DNA of 64,000 bases from assembly GCF_015500055.1 (NCBI RefSeq), contig NZ_CP045492.1, forward strand, positions 1,250,501 to 1,314,500, given 5' to 3'. Position numbers and translations under genes: made by a program. Shown here in pieces: positions 25,498 through 34,169 of this stretch. Within the stretch, counting starts at the first letter, position 1, and the number at the start of each line of letters is the position of its first letter. Origin of the DNA: Mesorhizobium sp. NBSH29. GTDB lineage: Bacteria; Pseudomonadota; Alphaproteobacteria; Rhizobiales; Rhizobiaceae. Below the pieces are notes generated by a model. It made no database searches and was not told the origin of the DNA. It saw only the letters and a program-made list of their open reading frames with translations.

Positions 25498-25685
25498 CTT
25501 TTTCTACGCTCAAAATCAAACTCCACTTGTTTGTTTTTGTGCGTAGCGATGAACTCATTCAAAGCATAAGATACAACATATTGAAGGGACAATGGCGGCT
25601 TCTGCGCATCCGCGACATGTTTCAGCGCGGTGTAGTCTTCCATGTCAAGCGAAACTGAAAATCGCTTCTTTTGCGTCTTTTGCAT
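25494..25685 (-). CDS. Small ribbon-helix-helix regulator heading the defence operon
   Basis: ATG 25685 is preceded by AAGGA at seven bases; the longer frame to 25739 lacks a ribosome site. The 63-residue product has [20 protein letters not shown] and [13 protein letters not shown], the RHH beta strand and helices, then a charged tail. It is the first gene before the methylase and is likely the operon's repressor. An AT-rich divergent region follows. Confidence 0.65.
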   Translation of the reverse strand: MQKTQKKRFSVSLDMEDYTALKHVADAQKPPLSLQYVVSYALNEFIATHKNKQVEFDFERRKR

Positions 25686-25808
25686 GAGTGAATCCTTGCC
25701 CCAACTCGGACAATCTAGCATAGTTTCACCAAATTGCACCAGAAAAAACCAACCTTGGAGATGACGCTAAGTGACTGAAAAAAATCACGATGTAGCGCTA
25801 ATGGTACA

Positions 25809-26291
25809 ATGATCCGTGCACAACAGGCTCGGCGTGTGCTGGCTGACTGCCGCTTGGTGCATCGTATGCTGGAGGACGAGACAGACCCTGATCAATTTCG
25901 GATTATGTGGGTTGGCGCCGTGTCGTTGCTACGTGCGGTCGGCCATGTCCTCGACAAAGTGGATGCGGTCGAGCCCACACTTAGGGCATCGTCCAGCAAC
26001 GCATTCAAGCATTGGAAGGATGCCTCCAAGGGTCACGTTATCTTCACCGAGTTTATTGAGAAATCTCGCAACCTTGTCCTCAAAGAATATGAATTCCAGG
26101 TCGATCAACGCGATGAAATACCGCTGGTGGTTGTTGATGGCGCAGATGCATCGAACTTCAACTTATCGGAGAACCTGTTTCGTCCATTGTTGGACGGATA
26201 TGGCGCCGGTGAAGATGGCCGCGATGTCTACGCTGCTGCCATCGACTGGTGGGAAGAACAGCTCACGCTGATTGAGGCTGCCGCGATCTGA
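25809..26291 (+). CDS. Hypothetical protein divergent from the methylase operon
   Basis: This 160-residue, acidic, mostly helical protein has no signal peptide, membrane segment or catalytic motif that I recognise. Sequences such as MLEDETDPDQFRIMWVGAV and TEFIEKSRNLVLKEYEF look like a folded helical domain. Its ATG overlaps the stop of a possible 13-codon upstream frame (GTG 25771 with TTGGAG before it), suggesting translational coupling. It sits alone between two defence modules and may belong to either. Confidence 0.5.
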   Translation: MIRAQQARRVLADCRLVHRMLEDETDPDQFRIMWVGAVSLLRAVGHVLDKVDAVEPTLRASSSNAFKHWKDASKGHVIFTEFIEKSRNLVLKEYEFQVDQRDEIPLVVVDGADASNFNLSENLFRPLLDGYGAGEDGRDVYAAAIDWWEEQLTLIEAAAI

Positions 26292-26352
26292 GGATACATC
26301 ATTTCGCCTCAAGACAGCATCGGATTATCTGATTGCTGTCCGAATGTTTCCA

Positions 26353-29300
26353 TCATCCCAACACAATTTTTGCAAGCCGCTCGATTTCGAGCATGTCCAG
26401 CCCAGCACCCTCGGCTTCCGTTGTTTCAATCAGCACACGTTCGGCACCGTTGGCGCTATCCATTGGTTCCACACCTTCAGCGAGGTAAGCACTCCGCTTC
26501 GCAGTCCAGCGTTGCGCATAAGCTGGATCGGACAGCATTCCGAGGTGCTCCCAATAGTAAATGATACCACTGGCATCATCTTCGATGGTAAAATCAGGCC
26601 ACCGCATCTTTCCACCCAAGGTCAGGGGTTGCTCATAAACATAAGGTACACCCATCGCGTGAAGTTTCTCCGCAATTGCGAGTTCGGCCTTCGAGCGGAC
26701 GAGTTCGTTCCGGCTCGTTCGGTGCAGCAATTGCTGGTCCAAAAATCTTGGCCCAGTGCCCGTCATCACTTCGATCGGAACGGGATTCTCAAATAGATCG
26801 GTCATACGTCGAGCAATCTCAGATGCCGCTGGTTCGGCATAATGCCTCAAATTACCAATCTCATCCTCGTGAAGAATTACGAGTTGATCACGATGACGAG
26901 TTAAAGCGGTGTATAGCAGTTCTCGGGTCAGTGGCCGACAATGCTTAGGGACAACAAGAAATGTATGTCCAAACTGGCTACCCTGCGTTTTGTGAACCGT
27001 AAGCGCATATGCGAGTTCCAGTTCAGGTGAGCCGTCGTCTCCGTTAAATTCCCAATGCGGATAAGTAAACTTCACGCCGCGCTGACTGCTAAACTCGACT
27101 TCAAGATTTCGTGGTCGGCGCTTCATCTTCTTAGTCTTAAAGCCACCCACAATGATACCGATGTCGCCATTCGCAACGTAGGTATTCTGCTGCTCTGGAT
27201 AGGTTCGCCTTCTACCGTTGTTACGGACGTTTATTACCTTGTCGCCCCAAAGCAGGCCCTGTGGTCCGGCGGGCTTTGGAATCTTGGCATACCTTGTGGC
27301 TTGCGCTCGAGTTTTGGTCTTGGTCCGGAATTGACGTTGAACAGCCAGATTCAACGCATCCACGCCTGCCAGGCCAGCCCTTATAGGGGATAATACTTGC
27401 CAGTCATGAGACCGTGAGGCAGCGCCTTCACCACCGATTTCACGTGCTGCCCAGAAGTAAACGTTACCCTCATAAGCGCTGCCACCTAGGCTTTGCTCGA
27501 ACCCTATCTCATCACCCGGCCCGGCCAGTTTCAGGCCGTGGATAAGCTCAGCGGTCAGAGACTCTCCAACTGCGCTCGGTCCTTTCCAACTCACCGACCT
27601 GACATGGTCGAGCGTTCCTGCGTTCAGTGCATCCCAAACCTGATCCGCCCCGGCATCAAGTGCCTCTCCGCTAAACTGCCGTGCAAGCAAGACATCACCG
27701 CGCCCACTCCCGCGCTGGCGTCCGATAACGGTCAACTCGGCATAACCGTTAGAAAGACGAGGGAAAATTGGCGGTTGCTCCGGCGGCGCGAGTTTGCGGC
27801 AAATATCGACAAAAGGGCGGCCCGCACCTATCGGCGGAAGCTGTCGAGGATCTCCGACAAGGATGAGGCGTTCGACACCCTCAATCGCGTCGAGGAGCGC
27901 TGCCAACTGATCCTCCGTGAGCATTGAACATTCATCAACAATGACCGTCCGAAATCCCTTTTCTCGGGGCGCAATTGGATTCCAGTAGTAACGTCCACTT
28001 GCGCCATCATAGCGACTAAGCCCTTGGAGGAATTGGGCGAGCGTCTTGCCTTGGCCGAGTCGACCTGTCGCCTCCTCTAGCCGGACTCGCGCCTTTCCTG
28101 TCGGTGCGAGTAGCAAAACTTTTCTCTCGTTCACTTGCGGCAACTCGCAAAGAAGTCTCAGAATTGTGGTCTTTCCAGACCCGGCAGGACCAACCAACAC
28201 CGAGAAGCGGGACTGTGCTAGCTGCTGAAGGGATGCTGCTTTCTCGCAACGTGCACGTTCCTCGTCCTTTTGGTCATCTGCATTGGGCGGTAGTGCGCCA
28301 AATTCAGTATCAACCAGTTTCCGCCATTGATGCGATAGATCATGCCGTTTAGCCTTGACCCGCTTCCTAATTGCTGTGCCGATCATTTCGCGTGCTACGG
28401 CGTAGCGTCGAAGCTTATAGGCCGGCCCGTCACCGGCAATTCCCTCCGTAAGCGCTTCCTTCAGCCAAGCCGAATTGATGGCGATTACGTCTTCGTCGAT
28501 CATGCATTTCGGCGCCAAAGGAGCCGCGAGGGCGCGCTGAACTAACCAACTTCGTGGCAAAACCGTATGGCCGTTCTCATCGGCAGCGTTTTCGAGGAGG
28601 TCTATCATGAGTGCACGTACCCTGCGCTTGTCGATTGCATCTGTCATCTCCGTCGGATGGGCAATAGGCGCTGTCTGCCGTACTGCCTCTGCGGGAAAGA
28701 CGCCACGATCAATGACGCCAAAACCGATGCGATCCGCCGCTTCATCGTCACGCTCAAAAATCAGATACGGATTGGTTAGGATCTCGGTATCTGTGGTAGG
28801 ACGACTCAGCTTCCTGACGCTTGGCTGATAAATTCTAAGCGCCTGATTCGGTTGCAAGTTGCAGCGTGCAACCAATTCCAGCAAATGGCGTCGTTCAGAA
28901 GGCAGCCCCTGCCATTTTTCTCGAAAGCTCGCGCCAAAACCAAGGCTTTCTGCCTGGGAAAACTGCTGGGGATCGGCGACAAACCCATCAATGAAACGGA
29001 ATGCATCGAATACCTTCCCATACTCTGCTCCGGTCCGGACCATCTCGTGAGCAAGAAGTGCGCCGTGATCGAGACCGAAAGCGGAAAGAGCACTTCCCAG
29101 GCCGGGATGAACACCACGGGCTTTCCAAAGACGCGCGATTTCCGTATCTATCCATTGCAGCGATGCCTCGACTTCAACATCAGCCCGCTCCACAGCAGCG
29201 CGAAGCGCGGCAGCACAGGCCAAAAGCGAAGCGATGGCTGCATCGTCATCGAGGTGCTCAGACCCGAACGAATAGGCGTTGAATTGATCGTCAGGTGCAA

Positions 29301-30150
29301 AAGCAACGCAAGCCGCAAGATCTAGACTTGGATCTCCTTCCGCAGCCGCCAGCAGCGCATGATAGGGCATGAGGAATCCGTCGGACTTGCCGTTCGAGCG
29401 AAGCGAATGCCTAACATTCCGCTCCCATAGTACACCCTTCAATGTACCCGGCGAGTCGTAGGAATACTCCGTTGATTGACCGACGCCCTTGACGCGACCT
29501 ATTCCGATGATCACACGACGATGATCCTCGGCGAGCGGCGTACGCTTTGCGTAAAACACGCATAGCGATGCTTCAGGTTCGAGAGCGCCGAAAAACGTAT
29601 CGAGCATAATGAGTTGGTTGCTTTTGTCTTGAACCCAACTCGTAGTAAAGGGAAGGTCAGGCTCGCGCGCGACGTCATAGCCGAGCCGGAACGCGTCAGC
29701 CTTACCGGAGATGCCCAGCCTGTCATCTCCCTCGACCTGCCGTCGTAACATCCACCCAAAGGGAATGCAGGCGGCCGAGTAGGCTTCAAAGCGCAGCGAA
29801 GTCTCTCCAAAATGGCCATGTGTGTCTGGACTGCTCGCCTTGTAGGGATGCTCCTTTGTGAGAAAAAGGTCTTGCCCGGAAAGAAATCCTGCGCGCTCGT
29901 CTACACACGGGGGAAGATCAGGAGCCGCCAACATGTCGAAGGCTGCCCCCGCAAATTTGTCCTGATCGGCACGCTTGCCCAACGCAATACGTGCAAGAGC
30001 CAAACAGGATGTGTTAGCTGAGGGTGCCGCGCAAACGTGCCCCGTCCAGCCAGTGTCATGCCACGGCACGCGTACCGTGATGTTTTGACGCGAAAGCTTC
30101 CGGGCTCCGTCAATCATATCTTTCCCCTGCATTCCTTCAAAGTATTCCAT
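26353..30150 (-). CDS. RecD-like helicase with C-terminal PD-(D/E)XK nuclease
   Basis: This is a very long protein of 1265 residues. The N-terminal 600 residues are not assigned. Around residue 655 comes FSVLVGPAGSGKTTIL (Walker A), then RTVIVDECSMLTEDQLA (Walker B), GDPRQLPPIG (motif III), and YALTVHKTQGSQF with LLYTALTRHRDQ (motifs V-VI), as in RecD2/UvrD_C_2 helicases. The final 110 residues have AELAIAEKLHAMG, MRWPDFTIED and IIYYWEHLGM, the E...D...ExH/K layout of a PD-(D/E)XK nuclease. A single-protein helicase-nuclease in this setting is most likely antiviral. Confidence 0.8.
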   Translation of the reverse strand: MEYFEGMQGKDMIDGARKLSRQNITVRVPWHDTGWTGHVCAAPSANTSCLALARIALGKRADQDKFAGAAFDMLAAPDLPPCVDERAGFLSGQDLFLTKEHPYKASSPDTHGHFGETSLRFEAYSAACIPFGWMLRRQVEGDDRLGISGKADAFRLGYDVAREPDLPFTTSWVQDKSNQLIMLDTFFGALEPEASLCVFYAKRTPLAEDHRRVIIGIGRVKGVGQSTEYSYDSPGTLKGVLWERNVRHSLRSNGKSDGFLMPYHALLAAAEGDPSLDLAACVAFAPDDQFNAYSFGSEHLDDDAAIASLLACAAALRAAVERADVEVEASLQWIDTEIARLWKARGVHPGLGSALSAFGLDHGALLAHEMVRTGAEYGKVFDAFRFIDGFVADPQQFSQAESLGFGASFREKWQGLPSERRHLLELVARCNLQPNQALRIYQPSVRKLSRPTTDTEILTNPYLIFERDDEAADRIGFGVIDRGVFPAEAVRQTAPIAHPTEMTDAIDKRRVRALMIDLLENAADENGHTVLPRSWLVQRALAAPLAPKCMIDEDVIAINSAWLKEALTEGIAGDGPAYKLRRYAVAREMIGTAIRKRVKAKRHDLSHQWRKLVDTEFGALPPNADDQKDEERARCEKAASLQQLAQSRFSVLVGPAGSGKTTILRLLCELPQVNERKVLLLAPTGKARVRLEEATGRLGQGKTLAQFLQGLSRYDGASGRYYWNPIAPREKGFRTVIVDECSMLTEDQLAALLDAIEGVERLILVGDPRQLPPIGAGRPFVDICRKLAPPEQPPIFPRLSNGYAELTVIGRQRGSGRGDVLLARQFSGEALDAGADQVWDALNAGTLDHVRSVSWKGPSAVGESLTAELIHGLKLAGPGDEIGFEQSLGGSAYEGNVYFWAAREIGGEGAASRSHDWQVLSPIRAGLAGVDALNLAVQRQFRTKTKTRAQATRYAKIPKPAGPQGLLWGDKVINVRNNGRRRTYPEQQNTYVANGDIGIIVGGFKTKKMKRRPRNLEVEFSSQRGVKFTYPHWEFNGDDGSPELELAYALTVHKTQGSQFGHTFLVVPKHCRPLTRELLYTALTRHRDQLVILHEDEIGNLRHYAEPAASEIARRMTDLFENPVPIEVMTGTGPRFLDQQLLHRTSRNELVRSKAELAIAEKLHAMGVPYVYEQPLTLGGKMRWPDFTIEDDASGIIYYWEHLGMLSDPAYAQRWTAKRSAYLAEGVEPMDSANGAERVLIETTEAEGAGLDMLEIERLAKIVLG

Positions 30151-30234
30151 CTCTTTCGGTCATTGGTCGCAACTGGCGACTTTGGATACCATTTGCTGTT
30201 CAACCAGTGATTTCTGGAGTCACGATGCATGTCT

Positions 30235-31464
30235 TTAGTCTATTCCCTCTAGTGCTTTCTCGCCCTCCGTGTGCACAAATGCGTCAGAGTAGACTCGAAC
30301 ATCTTCCGGTGACGCACCTGCGTCGCGCAGGGCTTTTTTCCAGTTCTTCGCGATCGTCTCAGCCATCTGGAATGCGCGTTTCTTGGCATCGGCTGGCGTC
30401 AGATCGAAAAACTCACAGGCTCCCAGCGCGATATCGAGCGAGGCGTCGAACGAGCCGCCCTGAACGATGCCTGTCTCCAAGACCCTATGGCGTGACGGCG
30501 AGGGGTTGATATCGAAGGCCGGTGACAGCCGCCATCGATCCCCACCCGCATAGATGAAACCGTGGTTCTTCAGATGATCGTCCTTGTTCGACACGAGGAT
30601 CGTGAAGACGATCCGACGCCAGAGCTCGTGCAGATCATCGATCGGCTTGCTGGAAATCTGCCGGATCACATCGGCGATATCCGTATAGTAGCCCCCTTCG
30701 TCACCCTGCCAGTCCAGCGCAGTTCTCGCAGAAATATAGGGAATTCGTGTGTCGCCACGGCGGTCGAATCGCCGGATGAGCGCGATCGGACTGTCACTGT
30801 CCCGTAACTCCAACTTTGCCTCGGCAACCCGCAATCCGCACATGGCCGCGAGTTTCAACGTGGCAACCTCGGCGCGTTCAACAGGCTTGGTGTCTTGCGC
30901 CGACGTGAACTTGGCAATCCAGAGATGCCCATCACCTTCGACATTGGCCTTCGGTCGCGCGCCGCCGAGCGAGCCAGCAATACCGGCCAGATCGCGCGCC
31001 TCTTGCTCCGCGCCATTGGGATCGCGCTCGAACCGCTGGGCAAGCCCGCGCAACCGTTCAAGTTCGACCAGACGCGGGATCGGCGGCGTCAAGTCGGACA
31101 GCGGCTCCATGTCTTCGCCGAGAAACCGTAACGCGCCCTGCCGTGTGCGATCATCGGACAGCACCAGATAGTCAAACTCGCTGAGGCCGCCGCCAAGCGC
31201 CTTGGTCATCAAAGCCCGCCCCCAGGCATCAGGCGCGGCGTCGGCAAAGCATCCGGACAGCGCAGAACGCTTGTCCTCCTTGCCGCTGCTGAAGTGGCTG
31301 CCATCGCGCAGGGGCAATCCGGGCGACAGCGCAAAATGGTCGGATGCGGCCAGCCATTCGTCGGCGTACTCAAACTGCGAATGCTGACGCCGACCGTCAC
31401 TCTCAAAGCGCAGACGGCCGACGACACGCTTGCCTTCTCCAAGGGCGACGATCGCTTCCGGCAT
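30235..31464 (-). CDS. hipA: HipA-type serine/threonine kinase toxin
   Basis: The 409-residue product has the HipA N-terminal couple_hipA part (RLRFESDGRRQHSQFEYAD) and the kinase core. IAGSLGGARPKANVEGDG is the ATP/P-loop-like region, FTILVSNKDDHLKNHGF holds the catalytic Asp/Asn, and RLSPAFDINPSP is the DFD-type metal site. HipA kinases phosphorylate aminoacyl-tRNA synthetases and induce dormancy. The hipB gene ends where it starts (they share base 31464), forming a toxin-antitoxin pair. All expected catalytic motifs appear present. Confidence 0.88.
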   Translation of the reverse strand: MPEAIVALGEGKRVVGRLRFESDGRRQHSQFEYADEWLAASDHFALSPGLPLRDGSHFSSGKEDKRSALSGCFADAAPDAWGRALMTKALGGGLSEFDYLVLSDDRTRQGALRFLGEDMEPLSDLTPPIPRLVELERLRGLAQRFERDPNGAEQEARDLAGIAGSLGGARPKANVEGDGHLWIAKFTSAQDTKPVERAEVATLKLAAMCGLRVAEAKLELRDSDSPIALIRRFDRRGDTRIPYISARTALDWQGDEGGYYTDIADVIRQISSKPIDDLHELWRRIVFTILVSNKDDHLKNHGFIYAGGDRWRLSPAFDINPSPSRHRVLETGIVQGGSFDASLDIALGACEFFDLTPADAKKRAFQMAETIAKNWKKALRDAGASPEDVRVYSDAFVHTEGEKALEGID

Positions 31465-31850
31465 CAGAAACCGACCCCTTCTTCATCATCTGCATCGGAC
31501 AAGGGGGCTGATTGGCCTTTGCCGGATGACGGCGATCCGGGTTTTCGTTTTTTGTCGATCCGCTTGGGGAGCGCCTCCCGATCGAGAAGCAGCCCGGTAT
31601 CGTCGGACCCGGCATCAAGAAAGCTGGAAATGCGCTCGATCTCGCCGAGGACGAGGCAGGCCATCGCCAGCGTGCCAATGCTGACACCGTCGTCGCCTTT
31701 CTCCAGGCGCGTAACGGTGCTTTCGGACACGCCGACCCGCTCGGCGAACCCCTGAACGGAGATGCGCCGCTTCAAGCGCGCCATCTTGATGTTCGCGCCC
31801 AAAGCCTCAAGCGCCCGCCGTGCGTTCAGTGAGCTTACCTTAACTGCCAT
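31464..31850 (-). CDS. hipB: HipB-type XRE antitoxin
   Basis: This 128-residue protein has a helix-turn-helix at about 15-60 (IKMARLKRRISVQGFAERVG, then SESTVTRLEKGDDGVSIGTL). The C-terminal tail is polar and charged, which suits toxin binding and proteolysis. Its start codon is covered by one arm of the inverted repeat at 31848-31886, the obvious autoregulatory operator. Confidence 0.85.
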   Translation of the reverse strand: MAVKVSSLNARRALEALGANIKMARLKRRISVQGFAERVGVSESTVTRLEKGDDGVSIGTLAMACLVLGEIERISSFLDAGSDDTGLLLDREALPKRIDKKRKPGSPSSGKGQSAPLSDADDEEGVGF

Positions 31851-31886
31851 ATCTGACGCTCTTTTCCTATTTAGCCGTCAAATATG
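31848..31886. promoter_or_regulatory. Inverted repeat over the hipB start (candidate HipB operator)
   Basis: CATATCTGACG (31848-31858) and CGTCAAATATG (31876-31886) are reverse complements apart from one base, with a 17-bp spacer. The left arm includes the hipB start codon. This is the layout of an autoregulated HipBA promoter. Confidence 0.6.
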
Positions 31887-31941
31887 ACTGTTAGCGGAAA
31901 AAAGGCGCGGGCGCAACTATCTTCGAGAATTCATACGGCCA

Positions 31942-32080
31942 TATTTCCAAGCGATGCGCGAGGAAGGCTTGGACGAGGAGCAGATCGCCGCTGCGTTCTT
32001 CGTCCATGTCGTCAACAGCGACTGCAACTGCAGCGGTCATTGCGGCTTTACTCGATGTTTATGCCGAGGATGTGGCTGGT
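31942..32080 (+). pseudogene. Degenerate fragment of a ParB-like gene
   Basis: The translation FQAMREEGLDEEQIAAAFF aligns with FQAMREKGMGEEEIAAAFF of the complete ParB-like gene at about 37267-37326, with matching DNA. After a lower-quality stretch, LLDVYAEDV resembles LRDAYAADE of the same protein. No start, no upstream domain and no downstream continuation are present. It is a leftover of a second parB copy. Confidence 0.65.
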
Positions 32081-32312
32081 AGAAACCCATTTCAGCTTGG
32101 TTTCTCTTGCATCGGCATCGCGACTTAATGACATAATTTCAAAGCTCGGTGCATGTTCACTTTGGTGATCATGAATTTTGTCGCCTGTAAGGCGACAAAA
32201 TTAGCCAGAGACAAAGTGACCGTGTCAACCGACCGAACAACCGGCTCTGCATAAGCATGATAATTGGAGGTGGGCGTCCTGATGATCGGAACTGAAACTT
32301 CCGAAATCCATG

Positions 32313-32382
32313 AGGGGAAAGCCTTCCCCTGCGACCGAGCCTGTAGTCTCGCCGGACCCCTTCTGCGGGAGATTCCCCCGCA
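32313..32382. other. Two strong hairpins upstream of the ardC-like gene
   Basis: AGGGGAA-agcc-TTCCCCT (32313-32330) is a perfect 7-bp stem. TGCGGG (32364-32369) pairs with CCCGCA (32377-32382) and is followed after a C-run by TTTT. They may terminate read-through from the left or form part of a long structured leader. The rest of 31887-32411 outside the ParB fragment holds nothing I recognise. Confidence 0.4.
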
Positions 32383-32411
32383 ACGCCCCCTTTTGAGAGT
32401 AAGAGTGCGGA

Positions 32412-32475
32412 CGGGTTTTTCGTGACGGGTTGAGAGCCGGGAGAGAGCTTCCGACGCCCGTCGCGGAGAACCGCG
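32412..32475 (+). promoter_or_regulatory. Conserved structured leader, copy 1 (ardC-like gene)
   Basis: CGTGACGGG (32421-32429) pairs with CCCGTCGCG (32457-32465) over 9 bp with one G-U, closing a 27-base loop rich in GAGAGA. GGAGAACCGCG leads straight into ATG 32476. The same arrangement stands before the parB-like gene (36814-36876). Sharing across unrelated coding sequences points to a cis-acting RNA or DNA element. Confidence 0.6.
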
Positions 32476-33438
32476 ATGTCCAGACATAAGCGCAATGCCG
32501 GCGCCAAGCGCGACCGGACCAACATCTATGATGAAATTACAACCAAGATCATCGACGAGTTGGAGGCCGGCCGTGTGCCTTGGGTCCAGCCCTGGGGGAC
32601 AGCGGCAGCCAAGGCCCCGCTCGCCATGCCGAACAACGCTGCGACCGGTCGCGGCTATTCCGGCATCAACATTCTCATCCTCTGGGGCGCAGTGATTGAG
32701 CACGGCTTTCCCGGTCAGAGCTGGCTCACTTTCCGCCAGGCGCTGTCGCTCGGCGGCAACGTTCGGAAGGGCGAACGCGGCACCACTGTTGTTTACGCCG
32801 ACCGGTTCATCCCGGACGATGAGAAGAAACGCGCCCGCGAGACAGGCGACGATCCCCAGGCAATCCCGTTCCTGAAGCGCTTCACCGTCTTCAATGCCGC
32901 GCAATGCGAAAACCTGCCCGAAGAGGTCGCCGTTGCCGCGCCGCCTACCCCGCCCGGACTGATCGCGCCGAAGGTGGAAGCGCTGATCGAAGCGACTGGC
33001 ATCGATTTTCGTATCGGCGGCAATCGCGCCTTCTACGCGCCGGTTCATGACTATGTGCAGGTGCCGCCACCGCAAGCCTATTTCGAACCGATCAACTGGC
33101 ACCGCACGGCGCTCCACGAACTTGGGCACGCGTCAGGTCATCCGTCGCGGCTCGACCGCGACATGTCTGGTTCGTTCGGATCGAAGACATACGCCTTCGA
33201 GGAACTCGTCGCCGAGATGAATGCCGCCTTCTGCTGTGCTTCACTCGGCATCGTCCCGACCGTGCGCCATGCCGACTATATCGGCTCTTGGCTGGAGGTT
33301 TTGCGCGAGGACAATCGCGCCATTGTCCGCGCCGCGTCCAAAGCCAGCAAGGCGGCGGATTATCTGCTCGGGTTTCTGCCAACAACCGAACCGCAAGACC
33401 CGGTCGCTGCGGCGGATGTCGCCCGTGCGAATGCGTGA
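32476..33438 (+). CDS. ardC: ArdC-like antirestriction protein (ssDNA-binding N-domain plus zincin)
   Basis: This 320-residue protein has the DUF1738/ArdC_N region (TNIYDEITTKIIDELEAG, WVQPWG, NNAATGRGYSGIN). A zincin-like peptidase domain follows, with RTALHELGHASGHPSRLDR at about residue 215 and the further glutamate in FEELVAEMNAAF. ArdC proteins protect incoming single-stranded DNA from restriction during conjugation, which suits a conjugative element. The start follows the shared leader directly. Confidence 0.85.
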   Translation: MSRHKRNAGAKRDRTNIYDEITTKIIDELEAGRVPWVQPWGTAAAKAPLAMPNNAATGRGYSGINILILWGAVIEHGFPGQSWLTFRQALSLGGNVRKGERGTTVVYADRFIPDDEKKRARETGDDPQAIPFLKRFTVFNAAQCENLPEEVAVAAPPTPPGLIAPKVEALIEATGIDFRIGGNRAFYAPVHDYVQVPPPQAYFEPINWHRTALHELGHASGHPSRLDRDMSGSFGSKTYAFEELVAEMNAAFCCASLGIVPTVRHADYIGSWLEVLREDNRAIVRAASKASKAADYLLGFLPTTEPQDPVAAADVARANA

Positions 33439-33540
33439 CCGTGCAGTTCACCGACCTCAAGGGGCCACTGCCCGATCTGGTCTCGAAAAGGCCGGGCAGA
33501 CTGCGTATTTTGAGGCATATATCCAACAGAGACCATTCCG

Positions 33541-34167
33541 ATGAATTCGCACTTTTCAACCCCGGCCGCGTACGACCATTTCACGCCAACGCTCTATGAC
33601 CGCCTCCATGCCCGTTTTCTGCGGCTGTCCGGCGGCGAGGGGCAAAGCGCCATCGAAGGTGCGGTCACCGCTTTGCTGAGACCGGGCATGCGTATTCTCG
33701 ACGCCGGATGCGGAACGGGCCGTCTTGCACGGAGGCTCCTGAAGACGGAACCGCAGCTCGACATGACCCTGCTGGATTGCAGCCCCAAGCTGCTGCGTGC
33801 GTCCTGCGACCTTCCCGTCCGCCGGCTTTACGGCGACCTCACCAATCTCGCCTTGCCGGATCGGCACTTCGATCTGACGCTTGCGCTCTGGGTCATCGAG
33901 GCGAGCGACGACCCGCTCCGCGCGATCCGTGAACTCCTCCGCATCACCCGGCCGGGTGGCTATGTGGGGCTATTGTTCTGTTCGCGGACCGATACGAGTG
34001 ACATGATCGACCGCATCGTGGAACGCGCGGTCATTCTCAAGGGCACGGGCCAGTTCCTCCAGACCAACGCGGTCGTGGACGAACTCATCGCCAGCGGTGC
34101 CGATCAGATCCGACAGCTTGCATGCCACGGCCCTGCAACGGCGCTCCTCGCCCGGATAGGAGCCTGA
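33541..34167 (+). CDS. Class I SAM-dependent methyltransferase
   Basis: The product is 208 residues. MRILDAGCGTGRLARRLL is motif I, LLDCSPKLLRA motif II, and FDLTLALWVIEASDDPLRA the post-motif region, as in Methyltransf_11/25 small-molecule methylases. The substrate is unknown. It ends three bases before the histidine kinase gene, so it is cotranscribed with the two-component pair and may be an accessory or output of that system. Confidence 0.8.
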   Translation: MNSHFSTPAAYDHFTPTLYDRLHARFLRLSGGEGQSAIEGAVTALLRPGMRILDAGCGTGRLARRLLKTEPQLDMTLLDCSPKLLRASCDLPVRRLYGDLTNLALPDRHFDLTLALWVIEASDDPLRAIRELLRITRPGGYVGLLFCSRTDTSDMIDRIVERAVILKGTGQFLQTNAVVDELIASGADQIRQLACHGPATALLARIGA

Positions 34168-34169
34168 CC

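Noticed and set aside
32125-33129. 334-codon minus-strand frame
   Set aside because: It lies antisense to the ArdC-like gene, which has a full zincin motif and a leader-linked start.
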